From Trichobilharzia szidati (Eukaryota; Platyhelminthes; Trematoda; Strigeidida; Schistosomatidae), in contig OX235279.1 of the NCBI GenBank assembly GCA_944472155.2, positions 151,984,199-152,048,198 on the forward strand: a DNA stretch of 64,000 nt, read 5' to 3'. Shown here piece after piece: positions 44,112-55,639 of the stretch (its first letter is position 1; every line of letters begins with the position of its first letter). The notes below the pieces were generated by a model, which was given only the letters and a program-made list of their open reading frames with translations, was not told the origin of the DNA and did no database searches. Made by a program: the position numbers and the translations under genes.

Positions 44112-45019
44112 TCAATAATAATAATACATATTTCCTATCAATGTAGGACACACCAGTTGTACAGGCATGGATAAGTATTATTTAAATTACATGAATTTGA
44201 TTTATAGTGAAATTACATGGTTGCTGTCCTCTATGACATCAGTTAGTGAGCACATTCTGATAGTTAGTCGTTCAATGGAGCACATAAAGAAATATAGAAA
44301 TATTGTCTTCGCATTAACAAAAAAACCCAAGTACGTGTCGGATAAATTACAAATATTTGGGAAAAAAATAAAGCTTGAAGTCAATTCCTCCATATAACTT
44401 TGTTGTGTGCGGCATCGTATCTTGTTTTATGTTCAAATTGTGTATTAATTTAAAATGAGTGATTAATTTTTATGATTTTGACATCATTTTTTTGCAAGTA
44501 ATACCAGATGTGAATTCAACTGAATGCAGATTAATATTGGTCATTGTCAAGCAGATTTGTTTTACTGCACTCAAGTCACCCATAGCCCGCCATTTGTCAC
44601 AGCATGGTTGCTCCGTACGAGTAAGTTGATAAACGCGTAGAAAGCCATATAAAAACCATTTTAGATCGTTGACAGTGCTTGTATAAGATGCTGTACAGTG
44701 TCTAGTTATGGTGACAGTGGATTTCATCAAGGATGCTGAGCCATTACTAGCCAAACCTTGAGGGATAATATATGAGTAAGTGACTTCAATTGTTTCTCAG
44801 CTTCAGTCGGAATGTAGATCAATGCAACTTGTACTACAAAGTAAATACAACAGAAATGTACCAGAGGACAAAGAAAAACTATGTGGTGTCAAAAAAGTTT
44901 GTTTATATTCGTTGTACATTGTAATTTGATGAACAAAAATTTGTTTCTACTGTCTTTTTATGCATTTATGCTACTAGTTTATTTATAGTCTTTAGAGAAG
45001 TAAGGGTATTTAAGCGCGT

Positions 45020-45964
45020 TTAGGTACTGTAGTAGACTAATAGTTGATTCGTTCTAGGAATAAATAGTTTATTTATATAGTCGGTAGAGTGAAATAGTGT
45101 GTACAGAGAGCGTTTGAAACTTAAAACTGTATTGCAGTTCCTGATATCTAGGGGCAGATTGTTCCATATTTTAGAATACATGACTGTGAAGAAGTTTTCG
45201 CGGAGTGTTGACTTAAAGGCTTTTATTGTCACTGTGCAATTTTGGTTACGCAGATCGTAAGAACCTTCTTGCGCGAATTGTATGTCCTTAATGTCTGAGA
45301 ATGATATTTTGTGTAGGACCTTATAGAAGAATACTAGGTTTATAATTAGTCGTCTTGTCCAGAGTGGGTCAAGTTGTAGAATCATGCACCGTGAAATGTA
45401 GTCTTTCTTACATTCGTAGCCTAGTAGTTTCGAGGTAAAATATCGTTGGATACTTTCAATTCTTAGCTTTTCACGTGTGTGAGTGCTGCTAATAATAAAT
45501 GGACAGTATTCTAGTAGTGGCCTCACACAGGTTTTGTACAGAATGAGCTTTGCTTCATTGTCGTGAAAGTTCCTGAGTATGCATCCTAAGAGCATTCTCG
45601 ACTTTTGAGTCTGTGATGCCACTTGCTCAGAGAATGTTAGGTTACTCGAGTACCTCAGACCTAGGTCAACGACACTTTGGAGTTTGGTTAGGTTAGCCGA
45701 TTGAAGAGTTAACTTTATGTCGATTGAGGGTGCACCGAAGCAGATCCAGCCACATTTTTTAAGGTTAAATTGGAGGTTCCATAAAGACGACCAAGCAGTC
45801 ACTTTATCTAGTTCTTTTTGTACAACATTCTGGAAGTACCCTAGGTCATCAGGTTGGAATGTATAAGCTACTTTGAGGTCATCTGCAAAGATGAATGGTT
45901 TTCCCATGAGAGAAGCAAGCGCATATGTTGAAGTGTACGTTGACCCACAGGGTGTCGTGCATGT
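45020..45964 (-). pseudogene. LINE A RT C-terminal part after internal deletion
   Basis: Resumes at ALASLMGKPFIFADDLKVAY with the catalytic FADD intact. It continues through KVTAWSSLWNLQFNLKKCGW and KSRMLLGCILRNFHDNEAK to NKLFIPRTNQLLVYYST. The open frame is 315 residues. All RT blocks upstream of FADD are absent, so no activity is possible. Confidence 0.8.
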
Positions 45965-46415
45965 CATTGAGTTCCTTATTTTCTAGCTGTAATACAGTAA
46001 GTGTGTTCAGGAAGTACATTAGGCAGCCTCCTCCCTTACCACTCTTCCTGTCACAGCGAAAGTGTATGTACCCTTCGATGCTTATCTCTTCGTCTGGTAT
46101 ATTGGAGTGACACCAGGATTCCGTAATAATGATTATAGGGGGTTTGTATACCAGCGTGTGTGCCCTGAGCATCGGTAGTTTGTTAAGGATAGATCTAGCA
46201 TTAATAAGTATTAAGTAGAGTTGAGATTTGAAGTAGTGTTTGAAGTGTTTAAGCTCGTCAATAAGGTTCAAGTGTGGATCGGCATCCGCTGTTTCCGCGT
46301 GGCATATCAAACCTGTGTTGCAACTAGTTTGTCCACCTATGTCTGTCAAGTTACTATCCGTTTTTTTTAGTGGGTAATGGGTTTGATTATTAGATAAACT
46401 ATACAATGACTGGTA
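45965..46415 (-). pseudogene. LINE A ORF2 endonuclease, truncated
   Basis: Encodes ARSILNKLPMLRAHTLVY, PPIIIITESWCHSNIPDEE and KSGKGGGCLMYFLNTLTVL, then ELNDMHDTLWVN, where the internal deletion begins. The GDFN and SDH endonuclease motifs are missing. Confidence 0.75.
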
Positions 46416-47785
46416 CCAGTGTGACTTGGCACAGTATGCAAGTAGGTTGTGTCGTTGTTGTCCTTGGGCTCTATGTCCTTATTTTTGTTTTTAGTTTGGT
46501 TGCTAGTATGTTTTTGAATATTATTTACCTTAAAGCGTGAGATATTCTTGGGAGTCTGAATATGTTGGGGAATCTTCGCAACAAGTGGAGTATTTCGGCC
46601 TGTTTTGTTACCGAGTTCCATTTGCGTTGTCACGTTTTGGTTAAGAGAGGATGTTGTCAGCTTACAAGAGGGATTGATTACCATCTTATGACTGTCCATA
46701 GACATATCTAGATCCACCGTAGAGGGAGGAGAGGTTACTTTAGGAGTAAGACTATAGCTCACAAGTCTTTCGTTTGGTTTCATTTTCTCTGGAGCTATTT
46801 TTACGGGATTAGAGAGGGGGGAGGCTATGAGTTCTACCGTGTTGGTAGTGTGTATATCTATTTTAGTGGCTTGAGGTGTCCTGCCATTTGGTTTATTAAG
46901 GTGATTGTAAGCACGCCTTTCAATCACTGTCTTATCTGCTACAACTTTTACCTGTTTGTAGCTTGTGTCCTGTAATAGGATACGTTGTGTGTTGGTGAAT
47001 TTTTTAGCCTCTGTCTGCGTTTCGAACTGAAGGCGTATAGGACAGCAGTGGTCGTGCTGACTCTTCTTCAGTCTGTGACATTTTGTTTGGGAGTTAGGCA
47101 TTTTCGCCGCCCTAAGTAAGATGCTTTGAACCTTTTTCAACCCCTCATTATCCGGTATATTGTAGACAATCACACTTAGTTTAGTATCAAGTCTTTTGAT
47201 AACCTCTGTTGTGATGAAGTTTATCAAGGTGTCTATCTTAGATACTGATTCTGTGTCAAGTTCGCCAGGGTTTATGGTCTTAGTCAAGATGTTCAGAGGG
47301 GCAAGTTCACAGACCTGTGATTTTATATCACTAACCTGTGTTGATAGTTCAGATAAGTTGGCCAAATTTTCTGAAAATCCTGCATTCATAACTTTTCTAC
47401 ACCTTATGTCCCGCATCTGAGTCTTCAGTTCTTCTACAGCCAGCTTTAATCGTTCTATTTCTGAAGTAAGTGTTGGAGCTGGACTTGGAATCTGAAGTTT
47501 TGTGACACGTACATAGGGTGAAGTGAAGAGGTTTATGTCAGGACCAAGTGCTGAGTTTATAGAAGCGATGCTACTGCTATTTGTCAGCAAGTTTTCGCCC
47601 TCAGTTTCAGCCACAGTAGATGGTAGTGAACCGGCAGCTCGACGCTTGCGGCGTATTGGCAAGCTGTGTGCCTCATTTCCATACTTTGTGGGAGTTGTGC
47701 TGCTCGTCGTTGCGAGCATATTTATACTATTAGTCATCACGTTGACAGGTGACCGAGTTCGTGGCTTTTTTGTATGACTAACCAT
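46367..47785 (-). CDS. LINE A ORF1 protein, 472 residues
   Basis: A full open frame from ATG to TGA. The N-terminal ~100 residues are basic and Ser/Thr-rich (PIRRKRRAAGS at about 43-53). A short coiled coil follows (LTSEIERLKLAVEELKTQM, about residue 100). Next is an RRM-like region beginning LSVIVYNIPDNEGLKKVQ, with TKCHRLKK after it, as in the ORF1 RNA-binding domains of CR1/Jockey LINEs. The C-terminus is Asn/Thr/Pro-rich. Such proteins bind element RNA. It overlaps ORF2's start in another frame. This is the only clearly uninterrupted mobile-element protein in the window. Confidence 0.75.
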   Translation of the reverse strand: MVSHTKKPRTRSPVNVMTNSINMLATTSSTTPTKYGNEAHSLPIRRKRRAAGSLPSTVAETEGENLLTNSSSIASINSALGPDINLFTSPYVRVTKLQIPSPAPTLTSEIERLKLAVEELKTQMRDIRCRKVMNAGFSENLANLSELSTQVSDIKSQVCELAPLNILTKTINPGELDTESVSKIDTLINFITTEVIKRLDTKLSVIVYNIPDNEGLKKVQSILLRAAKMPNSQTKCHRLKKSQHDHCCPIRLQFETQTEAKKFTNTQRILLQDTSYKQVKVVADKTVIERRAYNHLNKPNGRTPQATKIDIHTTNTVELIASPLSNPVKIAPEKMKPNERLVSYSLTPKVTSPPSTVDLDMSMDSHKMVINPSCKLTTSSLNQNVTTQMELGNKTGRNTPLVAKIPQHIQTPKNISRFKVNNIQKHTSNQTKNKNKDIEPKDNNDTTYLHTVPSHTGTSHCIVYLIIKPITH

Positions 47786-47935
47786 AACTAAATAGTGAAA
47801 GAGTTATTGGTTAAATTTATTGAACTGGAGAAACACTTGTGCGAGTCTCACAGTTAAAATAGAAATATATAGCGAATCAAGCTAAAATGTAACGCAAACG
47901 TTGAACGTACCGCTACTTTGGAGTCCATGGGCCAT

Positions 47936-48639
47936 ACACAAGTTCGCCAGACATCCTGCAGGTCACCATATTCAACAGGTTCTAATCCTTCTAGCCACTT
48001 CTCTCTGAAATGTCACTTATATACTTCACGATAATCCTTCCACCTAATTACTATTGTACTCTATTTTATCTCAACTTCCTAGGCCTTTAGTAAAGCTGGA
48101 ATTTACTCTTTTGTTTTTCTTTTTTCTCATTCACACTCTTCTCTCGCATAAAGTTCGGTTGCTCTGATGGTAAAAAAAACATAACAACAGCACTCATGTT
48201 TGAGAATAACTTTATTTTCATAGAAAACGTCATAGTTTTCTACGGTAAGACCAATATGGTTAGCATCATACATTGCAAATGTGCACTATCATATCAAGTA
48301 CTGTATAGCTTATTCTTGTATTTTTCTTGTAAATACACTTCCAATAATGTATTATTCATGATTGCATTTTATACCACTTTGTAGCTTTGCAGGATTTTCT
48401 CCTCTTCCTGAAATAGCGTTCAAGCACGTGGTTATCGCTCAACTTCGATGGAAACCTTCGTGGAAGATTTACAAATTAACAATTATAATAATCTGTTTCG
48501 ATTGCTTGTACTATATAATTCAACAATTTGAACTTTTAAAAAAGTGATAATCTTACTATCCCTTGTAAACATTGTACTTACCTCACTATTGGTTGGCTAT
48601 CGTATGCCTACAACTACGGGTTGAAAACGAAACGAAGTC
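47936..48639. other. Unassigned
   Basis: Flank of the minus LINE A. No gene or repeat recognised. Confidence 0.3.
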
Positions 48640-49165
48640 GATTTTCCTGCGCAACCTGGAGGACTACTGTTTAATTCAACAATGATACGACGTTGGTCAG
48701 ACAATGAGTGTATTAATATATATATCAAATATTTAGCTGTTCAAACATTATTAACTTGTAGACAATCTACTATCTTTCTATCGTTTCCTTTCTATCGTTT
48801 AATTATAACTTTGCTATTTTTATTTTAGTTGTTATTACTATTATTACTATAATTTTATATTTTTCTCCTTATCCTCTACTGTAATTGCTACATAGCTCCT
48901 ATAAAAACGTTTTGTTATCATTATTATGTATTAATTATTCCGTTTATCTACTTTTTTTGTTTGTTGTTGTTTTTGAGTAAATTAGATGCAATACTGTACT
49001 GAATGCTGAAAATTCCTTGCTGTATCATTAATACTGTTTTTGGAATAAAGCAAAATTTATTATTATTATCTGTCATTATATCATACTTGATCGTGCCTGT
49101 AAAAACGGCACGCATTTTCATGTAAATTTGTGTTTATATGCAAATATAAATTATTATTATTAAAT
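48640..49165 (+). repeat. LINE-tail-type repeat, plus copy, split by a LINE B 3' end
   Basis: 48640-48775 and 49066-49165 together match the reverse complement of 42289-42490. The intervening about 290 bp is a LINE B 3' UTR. Confidence 0.65.
48776..49066 (+). mobile_element. LINE B 3' UTR insertion
   Basis: Ends with GAATGCTGAAAATTCC and TTTTTGGAATAAAGC then (ATT)n, as in other LINE B copies. It is absent from the empty-site copy at 42360, where the flanks are contiguous. A 4-bp TATC may be the target duplication. Confidence 0.75.
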
Positions 49166-49439
49166 TATTATTATAAGTGTATTTTTTAAGTCACTGGAGT
49201 TAGAAAAAATAATATAAAAGTTGAACGCTTTATATCTGCCTACCTTCGCTGAAAAAGGTTCATTCTCCTTTCTCATTCTTTGGTCATGACGACATTCTTC
49301 CGTGAGTTTCATTGTCACACACATTGTTCATCTTGTAAAGTAAAGCACTAAGCAAACAGTAATAATTAAATATGTCGTATCAACGGGTAAGTTTACAAGA
49401 AATGCATGCCATTTTCACAGATACGAGTTACTCAAAGCA
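49166..49439. other. Unassigned, upstream of Gypsy-type gag
   Basis: I could not find an LTR pair partner near 58440. A block at about 49385-49440 (GGGTAAGTTTACAAGAAATG) resembles 53100-53160. Confidence 0.3.
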
Positions 49440-50015
49440 CCCCTCCTCAGGAGAAGCGTTCTCACGGATCGACAGCGTCTGGACGAATTATTTCGTAACA
49501 CCAAGTTAGGGGATCAGTCAGCCGTGAGCATGCTGACAAGAATGAGAGGGGTTATTGGCCAAAGTCCGTTCGATGAAGGAATGTTCAGAGAACTCTCCTT
49601 ATCCAAACTGCCACAGTCAGTACAGACTGTGCTGGTGACACTTCAGGGTGTTATCATAGACGACTTAGCTGTTTCTGCAGATAAAATTCTAGAAATAACT
49701 AAACGGTCAGTTCCTGAAATATGCTTGGTGGCCAAACAGACTTCGAGTAAGGATACTTCAGTGATAGAGTTATGCAACTCCATCAAACAGATGCTTAAGT
49801 CAAACATGCCTAGTAATTCCTCCTACCGTCGTCCTAAATCCCTTCAACGGCGAAACGCACGTGGCCTATCTAAGTCCAAGCCACGTTCACTGAAAAACCC
49901 TGGCTGGTGCTTGTATCACAACACCTATGGCCAGGAAGCGAAATGTTGCCGTAAACCTTGTAATTTCGGCAATGCCTCAAAGTCTGTGGGAAACTATCCC
50001 GCCGGCACACGTTAG
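49440..50015 (+). pseudogene. Gypsy-type gag C-terminal region
   Basis: Begins in a shifted frame at about 49440 (AFSRIDSVWTNYF). The main frame is MSMLTRMRGVIGQSPFDEGM, LSKLPQSVQTVLVTLQGV, a basic RPKSLQRRNARGLSKSKPR and a zinc-binding-like CLYHNTYGQEAKCCRKPC. This resembles the compact C-terminal Cys/His motif of gag in flatworm Gypsy elements. The N-terminal capsid half is missing and the frame closes at 50015. Confidence 0.65.
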
Positions 50016-50034
50016 CGGCAACTGTCGCCGGTGG

Positions 50035-50537
50035 CACTAGCCGCCTACTTTACATCCATAATATGATCAGCCAGACTCAACATTTAGTCGACACAGGCGC
50101 CGAAGTCAGCATCCTTCCTGTTATAGTATAAGATTGATAGGAGGAACCTACCTTCAACTTACAGGCTGCAAATAGAAAACCAATTGCAACTTTTGGTAGG
50201 AAATACGTCTATCTAAACGTAAGTTTACGCAAACCTATTCGGAGTATTTTCCTTCTCGCTGACGTCACAATGCCCATCATCGGCACGGACTTATTTAATC
50301 ATCACGATTTACTCATAGACGTCCGCCGAAAACGACTGATTGACAATAGTACTAGTCTGTCTATAAAAGGCGTCACCTACATAGGCCCCAGCTTGTCACT
50401 CGTTAAGATGAAAGCAATCCTTGATCACACTTTTCAGAGCGACTTTATTGCATATCCCCTCAATGACGTTTGTCTCAATGTTGCTATTGGTTTCAAGTGG
50501 CCTTGGTTTCGGCGAGATTTAACTGATATAATATTGT
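50035..50537 (+). pseudogene. Gypsy-type aspartic protease fragment
   Basis: The frame at about 50055 gives ISQTQHLVDTGAEVSILPV, with the D-T-G-A active-site triad context. The downstream frame reads ATFGRKYVYLNVSLRKPIRS, then FLLADVTMPIIGTDLFNHHD (the hydrophobic-I-I-G flap/loop partner) to about 50490. A stop follows the DTGA segment. This enzyme normally cleaves the gag-pol polyprotein. Confidence 0.72.
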
Positions 50538-50539
50538 GA

Positions 50540-51289
50540 TTTCATAGACATATCTCAGGCTCATAAGTGAAAGAAAGTTATTATCCTGTAATAAAGAAAA
50601 GTTGTTCAGAAGGTAAGGAGGACGTTATTTTTCAGTTTATTTGTGTATATACTATTGTGCACCGAGTTGCATTGAGTTCTTAGTGCAACTGTATGTAACT
50701 GCATTTACATAAAGTGAAACATTAGGAATGCTCCTGTTTCTAGAATAAAAACATTATTGTTATCATTAAGTTTAGTAATGAAGAATGGAATTTCTTCAAC
50801 GTCAATGTTATTTAATTGAAGTTGTAATCTGTGTAGGCCCTCGGAGGAGTAAATTCGGCATGGAGATCTCCTATGTAAGCCGAAAGTGCTTTTAGTTTAG
50901 TAAATCTTACCGACTTCCTGTATAAATTTGATATTTGTCAAGTGTATATTTCAAATCTGCTGGAGTATTCAGTAAAGTAAAAGTTGTGGTGCATGATTCC
51001 AAGACTTGTTGTAGTCATTGGTATTGCCAGGATACCACTTACTCGTTTTATGCAACTGAAATATACAAATCTCGCTTTATTGAGGAAACACTATAATGCC
51101 TGCAAAAGTACTGCGTCAATTAATGAGTTTCATAAATTCTACAGAATGTTTTCTATTCAGTGATTACTGTTTGCGAATTATCCGAGAAAACACATTTCCA
51201 ATTGGGATGTAACACAAGACTAAATTCTTAAACTGTCATCCTTATATCATTTCAATCCAATCACACATATATCAGTAGGATAGTCTGTA
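50540..51289. other. Unassigned spacer inside the split Gypsy region
   Basis: Includes a poly(A)-signal-like AATAAAAACATTATTG near 50745 that may be a LINE 3' end. No coding motif. Confidence 0.3.
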
Positions 51290-51650
51290 AATGACTTTAG
51301 AGACTTATCATCATCATCAACTTACAGTTTACTGATGATACTGTACACCTAGACTATGAGAAGTAAACCCTGAAACTGGAAGATATGAAAAGAATACCGG
51401 TGTTTGATTATAGGTGTCTGTGTTCTATCTCATGATTAAAGCAGTATAATATGGCGATTGCTCTTGAGGTTACGCATAAAGTGTTAGGTGAGGAGGGTAA
51501 GTTAGTCTTCAAAGTAGGGAAGCTGAATAGGTTGAGATGGCTATAACACGCGATTGCATACCAAGCCATCGCCTTCCTCGAGAGATAATGTTAGCCAGCA
51601 CTTGTTAAGGTTCAAAATGTGTTTGGGTCGGTCGAATGAAAAACTGCTAT
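51290..51650 (+). pseudogene. Degenerate C-terminal LINE fragment (second RTE-like type)
   Basis: Frames read KRIPVFDYRCL and KLNRLRWL followed by a HAIAYQ-like stretch. This corresponds to the F-D-x-R-C-L-R and L-R-W-L-G-H blocks at the C-terminus of RTE/CFDP2-like RT proteins. Stops abound. Confidence 0.45.
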
Positions 51651-52229
51651 TGGTTCATAAAATCGTTGACAGTCAGCTAGAAGAACTACTAGATATAAGT
51701 CTGCAAGTCTTTGTTTATGGCACAGATGCATTCACTCTGTGTAATCTCACGTATCTATTCAACTCATGTTGTCGCTATTTATTTTCCCTCAAATTTTCGC
51801 TCGTTAAACTTCCATTTAGTTTTATGTCTCTACCTTTGTGTGGTGCATGGAATGTGGTAAACTGAACAGTTGGACTTCTTTGCGAAGTCATACTGAAAGC
51901 CAGGCAGAATGACACAGGCTAGGCATAACTAAATGCGAAACACTGAATAATGATCTCCAGAATGTCAACAAATGATAATTGCAGTTCTTAATCTTGTTCT
52001 TTGCTAAATGACAAATAAATACCTTTCAGTAAGCTCTTCATCCACCCGGGATTCGTCTCCTACTTAGCAAGTGTTTTTTGTGCTTTATCACTTTTGTGCT
52101 AAGCTTTCAGTTATTCAGCATATGCCGTTGTTGACTAAGGACCTAGATGACATTAGTTCAGTTTCGGTCGTGCAAACACGAGTCCTGTGCAGGTGAGTGG
52201 TTACATTATCATTTCTCAAATGGTGTACA
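51651..52229. other. Unassigned
   Basis: The open frame at 51554-51865 is partly fragment overlap with no independent family signal. Nothing else recognised. Confidence 0.3.
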
Positions 52230-52430
52230 GCATACTGTATATTAGGGTAAATCTTCCGCCTTGCTTGCTGAAGGTTGTGTTCCTCAGGGTACCGTTATCT
52301 CTCCTTTTCTTTTTTCTCTCTCGTCTTACATGACTTTTCTCTTTCTAATGAGAGCAACTTTGTCAAATACGCCGGTTATCTGACCGTCTCACTTCTTGTC
52401 ATGTCACAATGTGTCACCATGAGGACTTTA
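52230..52430 (+). pseudogene. LINE B-like RT fragment
   Basis: Frames encode SSALLAEGCVPQGTVISPFL, then LHDFSLSNESNFVKYAGYLT. This matches LINE B's VPQGAVLSPFLF and KYADD blocks, with the catalytic DD replaced (YAGY). It is an isolated internal piece. Confidence 0.65.
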
Positions 52431-52639
52431 TTTTTGAGTTTATTCATATATATACTGTTGCGCATCGAGTTGCACTGCGATTCCACATCTAGCAAAAGAT
52501 TATGAATACCTTGCTCTCCTCTTCTGCACAAGAAATTTACTTCACAATAATAGTATATTCTCATTTTTTACATGAGGGATGCCAGTTTACAGGCATCATC
52601 AATTTGATAAATTACATATACGATTAGTAAGCATATTTA

Positions 52640-53045
52640 ATAAAAGTAATTTAATAAAATACGTTTTTTCCTACCCGTGTAGGACACACCAATTGTACAG
52701 GCATGGATAAGTATTATTTAAATTACATAAATTTGGTTCATGGTTAAATAATGTGGTTGCAGTCATCTTGTCTTTGGTTTGTGGAAACAATATGATAACT
52801 AGTCATTCAATGGAGCACATCAATAATTATAGAAATATTGTCTTCGCATTAACAAAAAACCCAAGTATGTTTTGGATGGATTACAAATACTTGGGAAAAA
52901 AATAAAGCTTGAAGTAATTCCTCCATATAACTTTGGTGTGTACGGCATCGAGTCTTATTCTTGATTTATATCCAAATCTGATAATAATTTAAAATAAGTG
53001 ATACACTTGTATACTTTTGTCAGCATTTTCTTCGTAACATTACAA
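52640..53045 (-). mobile_element. LINE A 3' UTR fragment
   Basis: Closely parallels 44120-44470: shared blocks include GTACAGGCATGGATAAGTAT, TATAGAAATATTGTCTTCGC and ATTCCTCCATATAACTTTG. It is a 5'-truncated LINE A copy in minus orientation. Confidence 0.75.
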
Positions 53046-53594
53046 GTGAATAGTACTCAAGGTAGACTAATAATAATGACAGTTTATATTTTCTTATAAA
53101 CGGGTGTTTTCAAGAAATGCAAGCTATTTTTGCACACAAGATCAGTTATGTTGTAAGTTACAATCGTGAAGTATTATAAATCAATACTCTTTTATTGGTA
53201 TAAAGGTGTATTTCATAACTGTAATCCAGGTTGCGTCGTTGGTGAAGGCAATGCGCAATTCACGAGGGAATTGTAAGATATGGGACCAATAATGTTTGCA
53301 GATCATTTGTCATTGTAAATGGGCAAATATCTACATTCTTCATTCTCATTCAAAAAGTTAAATGGAAGCTGAAATGGCGAGAGACAAAGGAAGACAAACA
53401 ACAACAACAACGCAAAAGAAAGCAAGTGGAGTACTTAGGGAGTGATTAATATGTATATATACATTTATATTATGTTTAGTAACTATAGTTATTTTGGTGC
53501 ACCAACTAACTAGTCCCGTTATGCTAACTTTTATATTGTGTGAACTAATATTATTGTCCTGTGTAAAAATGTCTATCATGTACTTCCAATAATA
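53046..53594. other. Unassigned spacer 3' of the MULE-like gene
   Basis: Contains a CAACAACAACAACG tract near 53400. No SWIM zinc finger or terminal inverted repeat was identified. Confidence 0.3.
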
Positions 53595-55240
53595 TTAAAT
53601 TGTATAATTGTAGTTTGTCGTAACTACACGTTTAATGAACTTATGAATCCAACAACTTTCGACGATGACTTCAACACTACGACGCTTCTCTGTGCGTACA
53701 CACCACTTATACGTCTTGTACATGCATATGTGTAGTGGATCTCTTCTGTGGAGATATCGTTTTAGGTGACTGTGAGAGCTTTCAACTCTATTGTTGGTAC
53801 TATTAAACAGCAACAGTGTATTCGGCATATATGCAGCAGCCCACGTCTCCTTCTTAGGCACCCAGTAATGCCTGACATAACTCCACACCCTCCGATCAAC
53901 CATCCTAATGACACTACGGTAGTGATGAAATCTAAACGGTTAGAAATCAATGCATTTACCTTTCAGGTGTGGCAGCTTTAACAAGACGATATAAAAACCT
54001 GCGTACAAAAGGATTTCGAGTCTAAATGCATCAAGTATTAATTACATTCACCTCACCTTCCTGCTGAAAGCCCGGCATACATGAAATGCACAGATGACGA
54101 TTTTCGCGTGAATTTGACTATTACGCACGGCGGATATCACACAGTTGGCCGAATCCATTACGAAAGTTTCTGTAATGGACTTATCCTGCATTATTCTTTG
54201 GAATTGTTCCAATATCCAAGTTACATTACGCGACCTTTCTCGTCTCGTCCATGCCAAAAAACAGGCCTGCCATGACCCATATTGTCTGTTACCACCAACT
54301 GAAACAGAGAATATTTAATTAAGATTTGTCAACCGTTTCACACATTACCTACCCGTCCTTATTGGTATTGTATGTTGAGTCAATACACACCACCTCTCCA
54401 TATTTCCGATATAACTGAACCTGTGATTCCAGGGCGAAGCAAATTCTGCTGGTTACCCCTGTATTCGAATCCACGTATTCAACCACCTGACCGCTTTGCC
54501 TTATTATGCGCATAACATCTGATCTCAAAGGCATGGCTTCAAAAATAACTTTAAACTACTTAAATTACCTGGTCTCACATCCTCACGTAAATTATACACA
54601 TCTGTTATCGTCAAAATTTTATTAAAATTCTCTTCAGCATATTCCAAAATATCAGCAACCTCAGATGTAGTCTTCACAAGTGGTGCAATATTCTCCTTTT
54701 CATCCCCGGACAGGCGTCTAAAATATGGATCACCTATCATATGACTTTTTTCACATCTGTGATTGTGAACTATTTTCGCGGAAGAAATGATAAACTCCTC
54801 CTCCTTGTAGCGTATACGAAAGCCAGATTGGCAACCGGTGTATTTTGCACTGCAGAAATAAATAATAGAATTCTTACGGTTTGACGCGTAAACCTGAACC
54901 TCTAGTTTTTCGCTTCATGCCATATGTACAACGAAAGACTACTAATTTGTACTTCAAATCCTGAGATTCATGGTCCCGTACGCACTTTTTGATTACATAA
55001 TGTGTATGAGTTGCCTAGGAATACTCTGTCATACATCTATACATATATTACTGATTCCAGCTGACTTAAAGCATCTTCTACTTGAACCCAACTGGTATAA
55101 CGGTGACTAAACATAATTCCGTCAAAAAGTTTTTTGATATCCACTGATATAGGAAGGGCAGGTTGGTCGCCATTGTCTCCAAGTGCCAATGCGTCCATTC
55201 GGTACCACTGTAAATGAAAACAGAAGCTTTTCAATAAAAA
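53595..55240 (-). pseudogene. MULE-like DDE transposase with FAR1/FLYWCH-like N-terminus and micro-introns
   Basis: The minus strand encodes an N-terminal module (IMFSHRYTSWVQVEDAL; then VFRCTYGMKRKTRGSG, YTGCQSGFRIRYKEEEF and HNHRCEKS, a Cys2/His2-type pattern). The transposase core follows: EVVCIDSTYNTNKDG (first Asp), LVVTDNMGHGRPV, ETFVMDSANCVISAVRNSQ (second Asp), VICAFHVCRAF (C-x-x-H) and FNSTNNRVESSHSHLKRYL (Glu). Introns at 54537-54568, 54299-54352, 53999-54056 and 53932-53959 have GT/AG ends. Single-base shifts at homopolymers (about 54255 and 53995) and a stop near 54890 break the frame. A domesticated ZSWIM-like gene is an alternative. Confidence 0.72.
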
Positions 55241-55639
55241 AATTCATGAATAGCCAACAGAGTACAGTAAGCAACTTAAAAGAGACATTGACTTGGAAAC
55301 TATAGCGGAAAAAAATATAAATTCCTTACCAGTTACCGTTTTGGAAAGTTCCTGATTATAGCCATAAACATTTACTGGAACACTCCTGAACGACAAATAT
55401 GGACACAAGTGATGAAACGAAGCTCTACAGAAATCATTGAGACGCCACAAACAGGAGGATTTTAGGTGCACCCTATAATTTTCACATGAAACACATTCTC
55501 AAGCATCCTCCTGCACCATAACTGCCTTCAGGCCTAGAGGCAGCTTTTGACGACTATTCTTAACAAAAAAATACAGTTCAAGCCAAACAGAAACCAGAAT
55601 CACGTCAAATGCAGCTACCTAGATCAAACGAAACAAATC
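55241..55639. other. Junction between MULE-like gene and Gypsy pol
   Basis: The open frame at 55244-55471 (minus) may be 5' sequence of the MULE-like element, but it lacks motifs. No terminal inverted repeat found. Confidence 0.3.

Larger units (their letters stand above)
44112..47935 (-). mobile_element. LINE A, minus copy, with intact ORF1 and deleted ORF2
   Basis: 5' end at about 47935 (CGGTACGTTCAACGT on the minus strand), ORF1 47785-46367, a short ORF2 endonuclease part, an internal deletion, RT C-terminus to 45020, and a 3' UTR to about 44112 ending TTATCCATGCCTGTACAACT, then (ATT)n-like sequence. It is opposite in orientation to the copy at 31954-38325. Confidence 0.82.
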
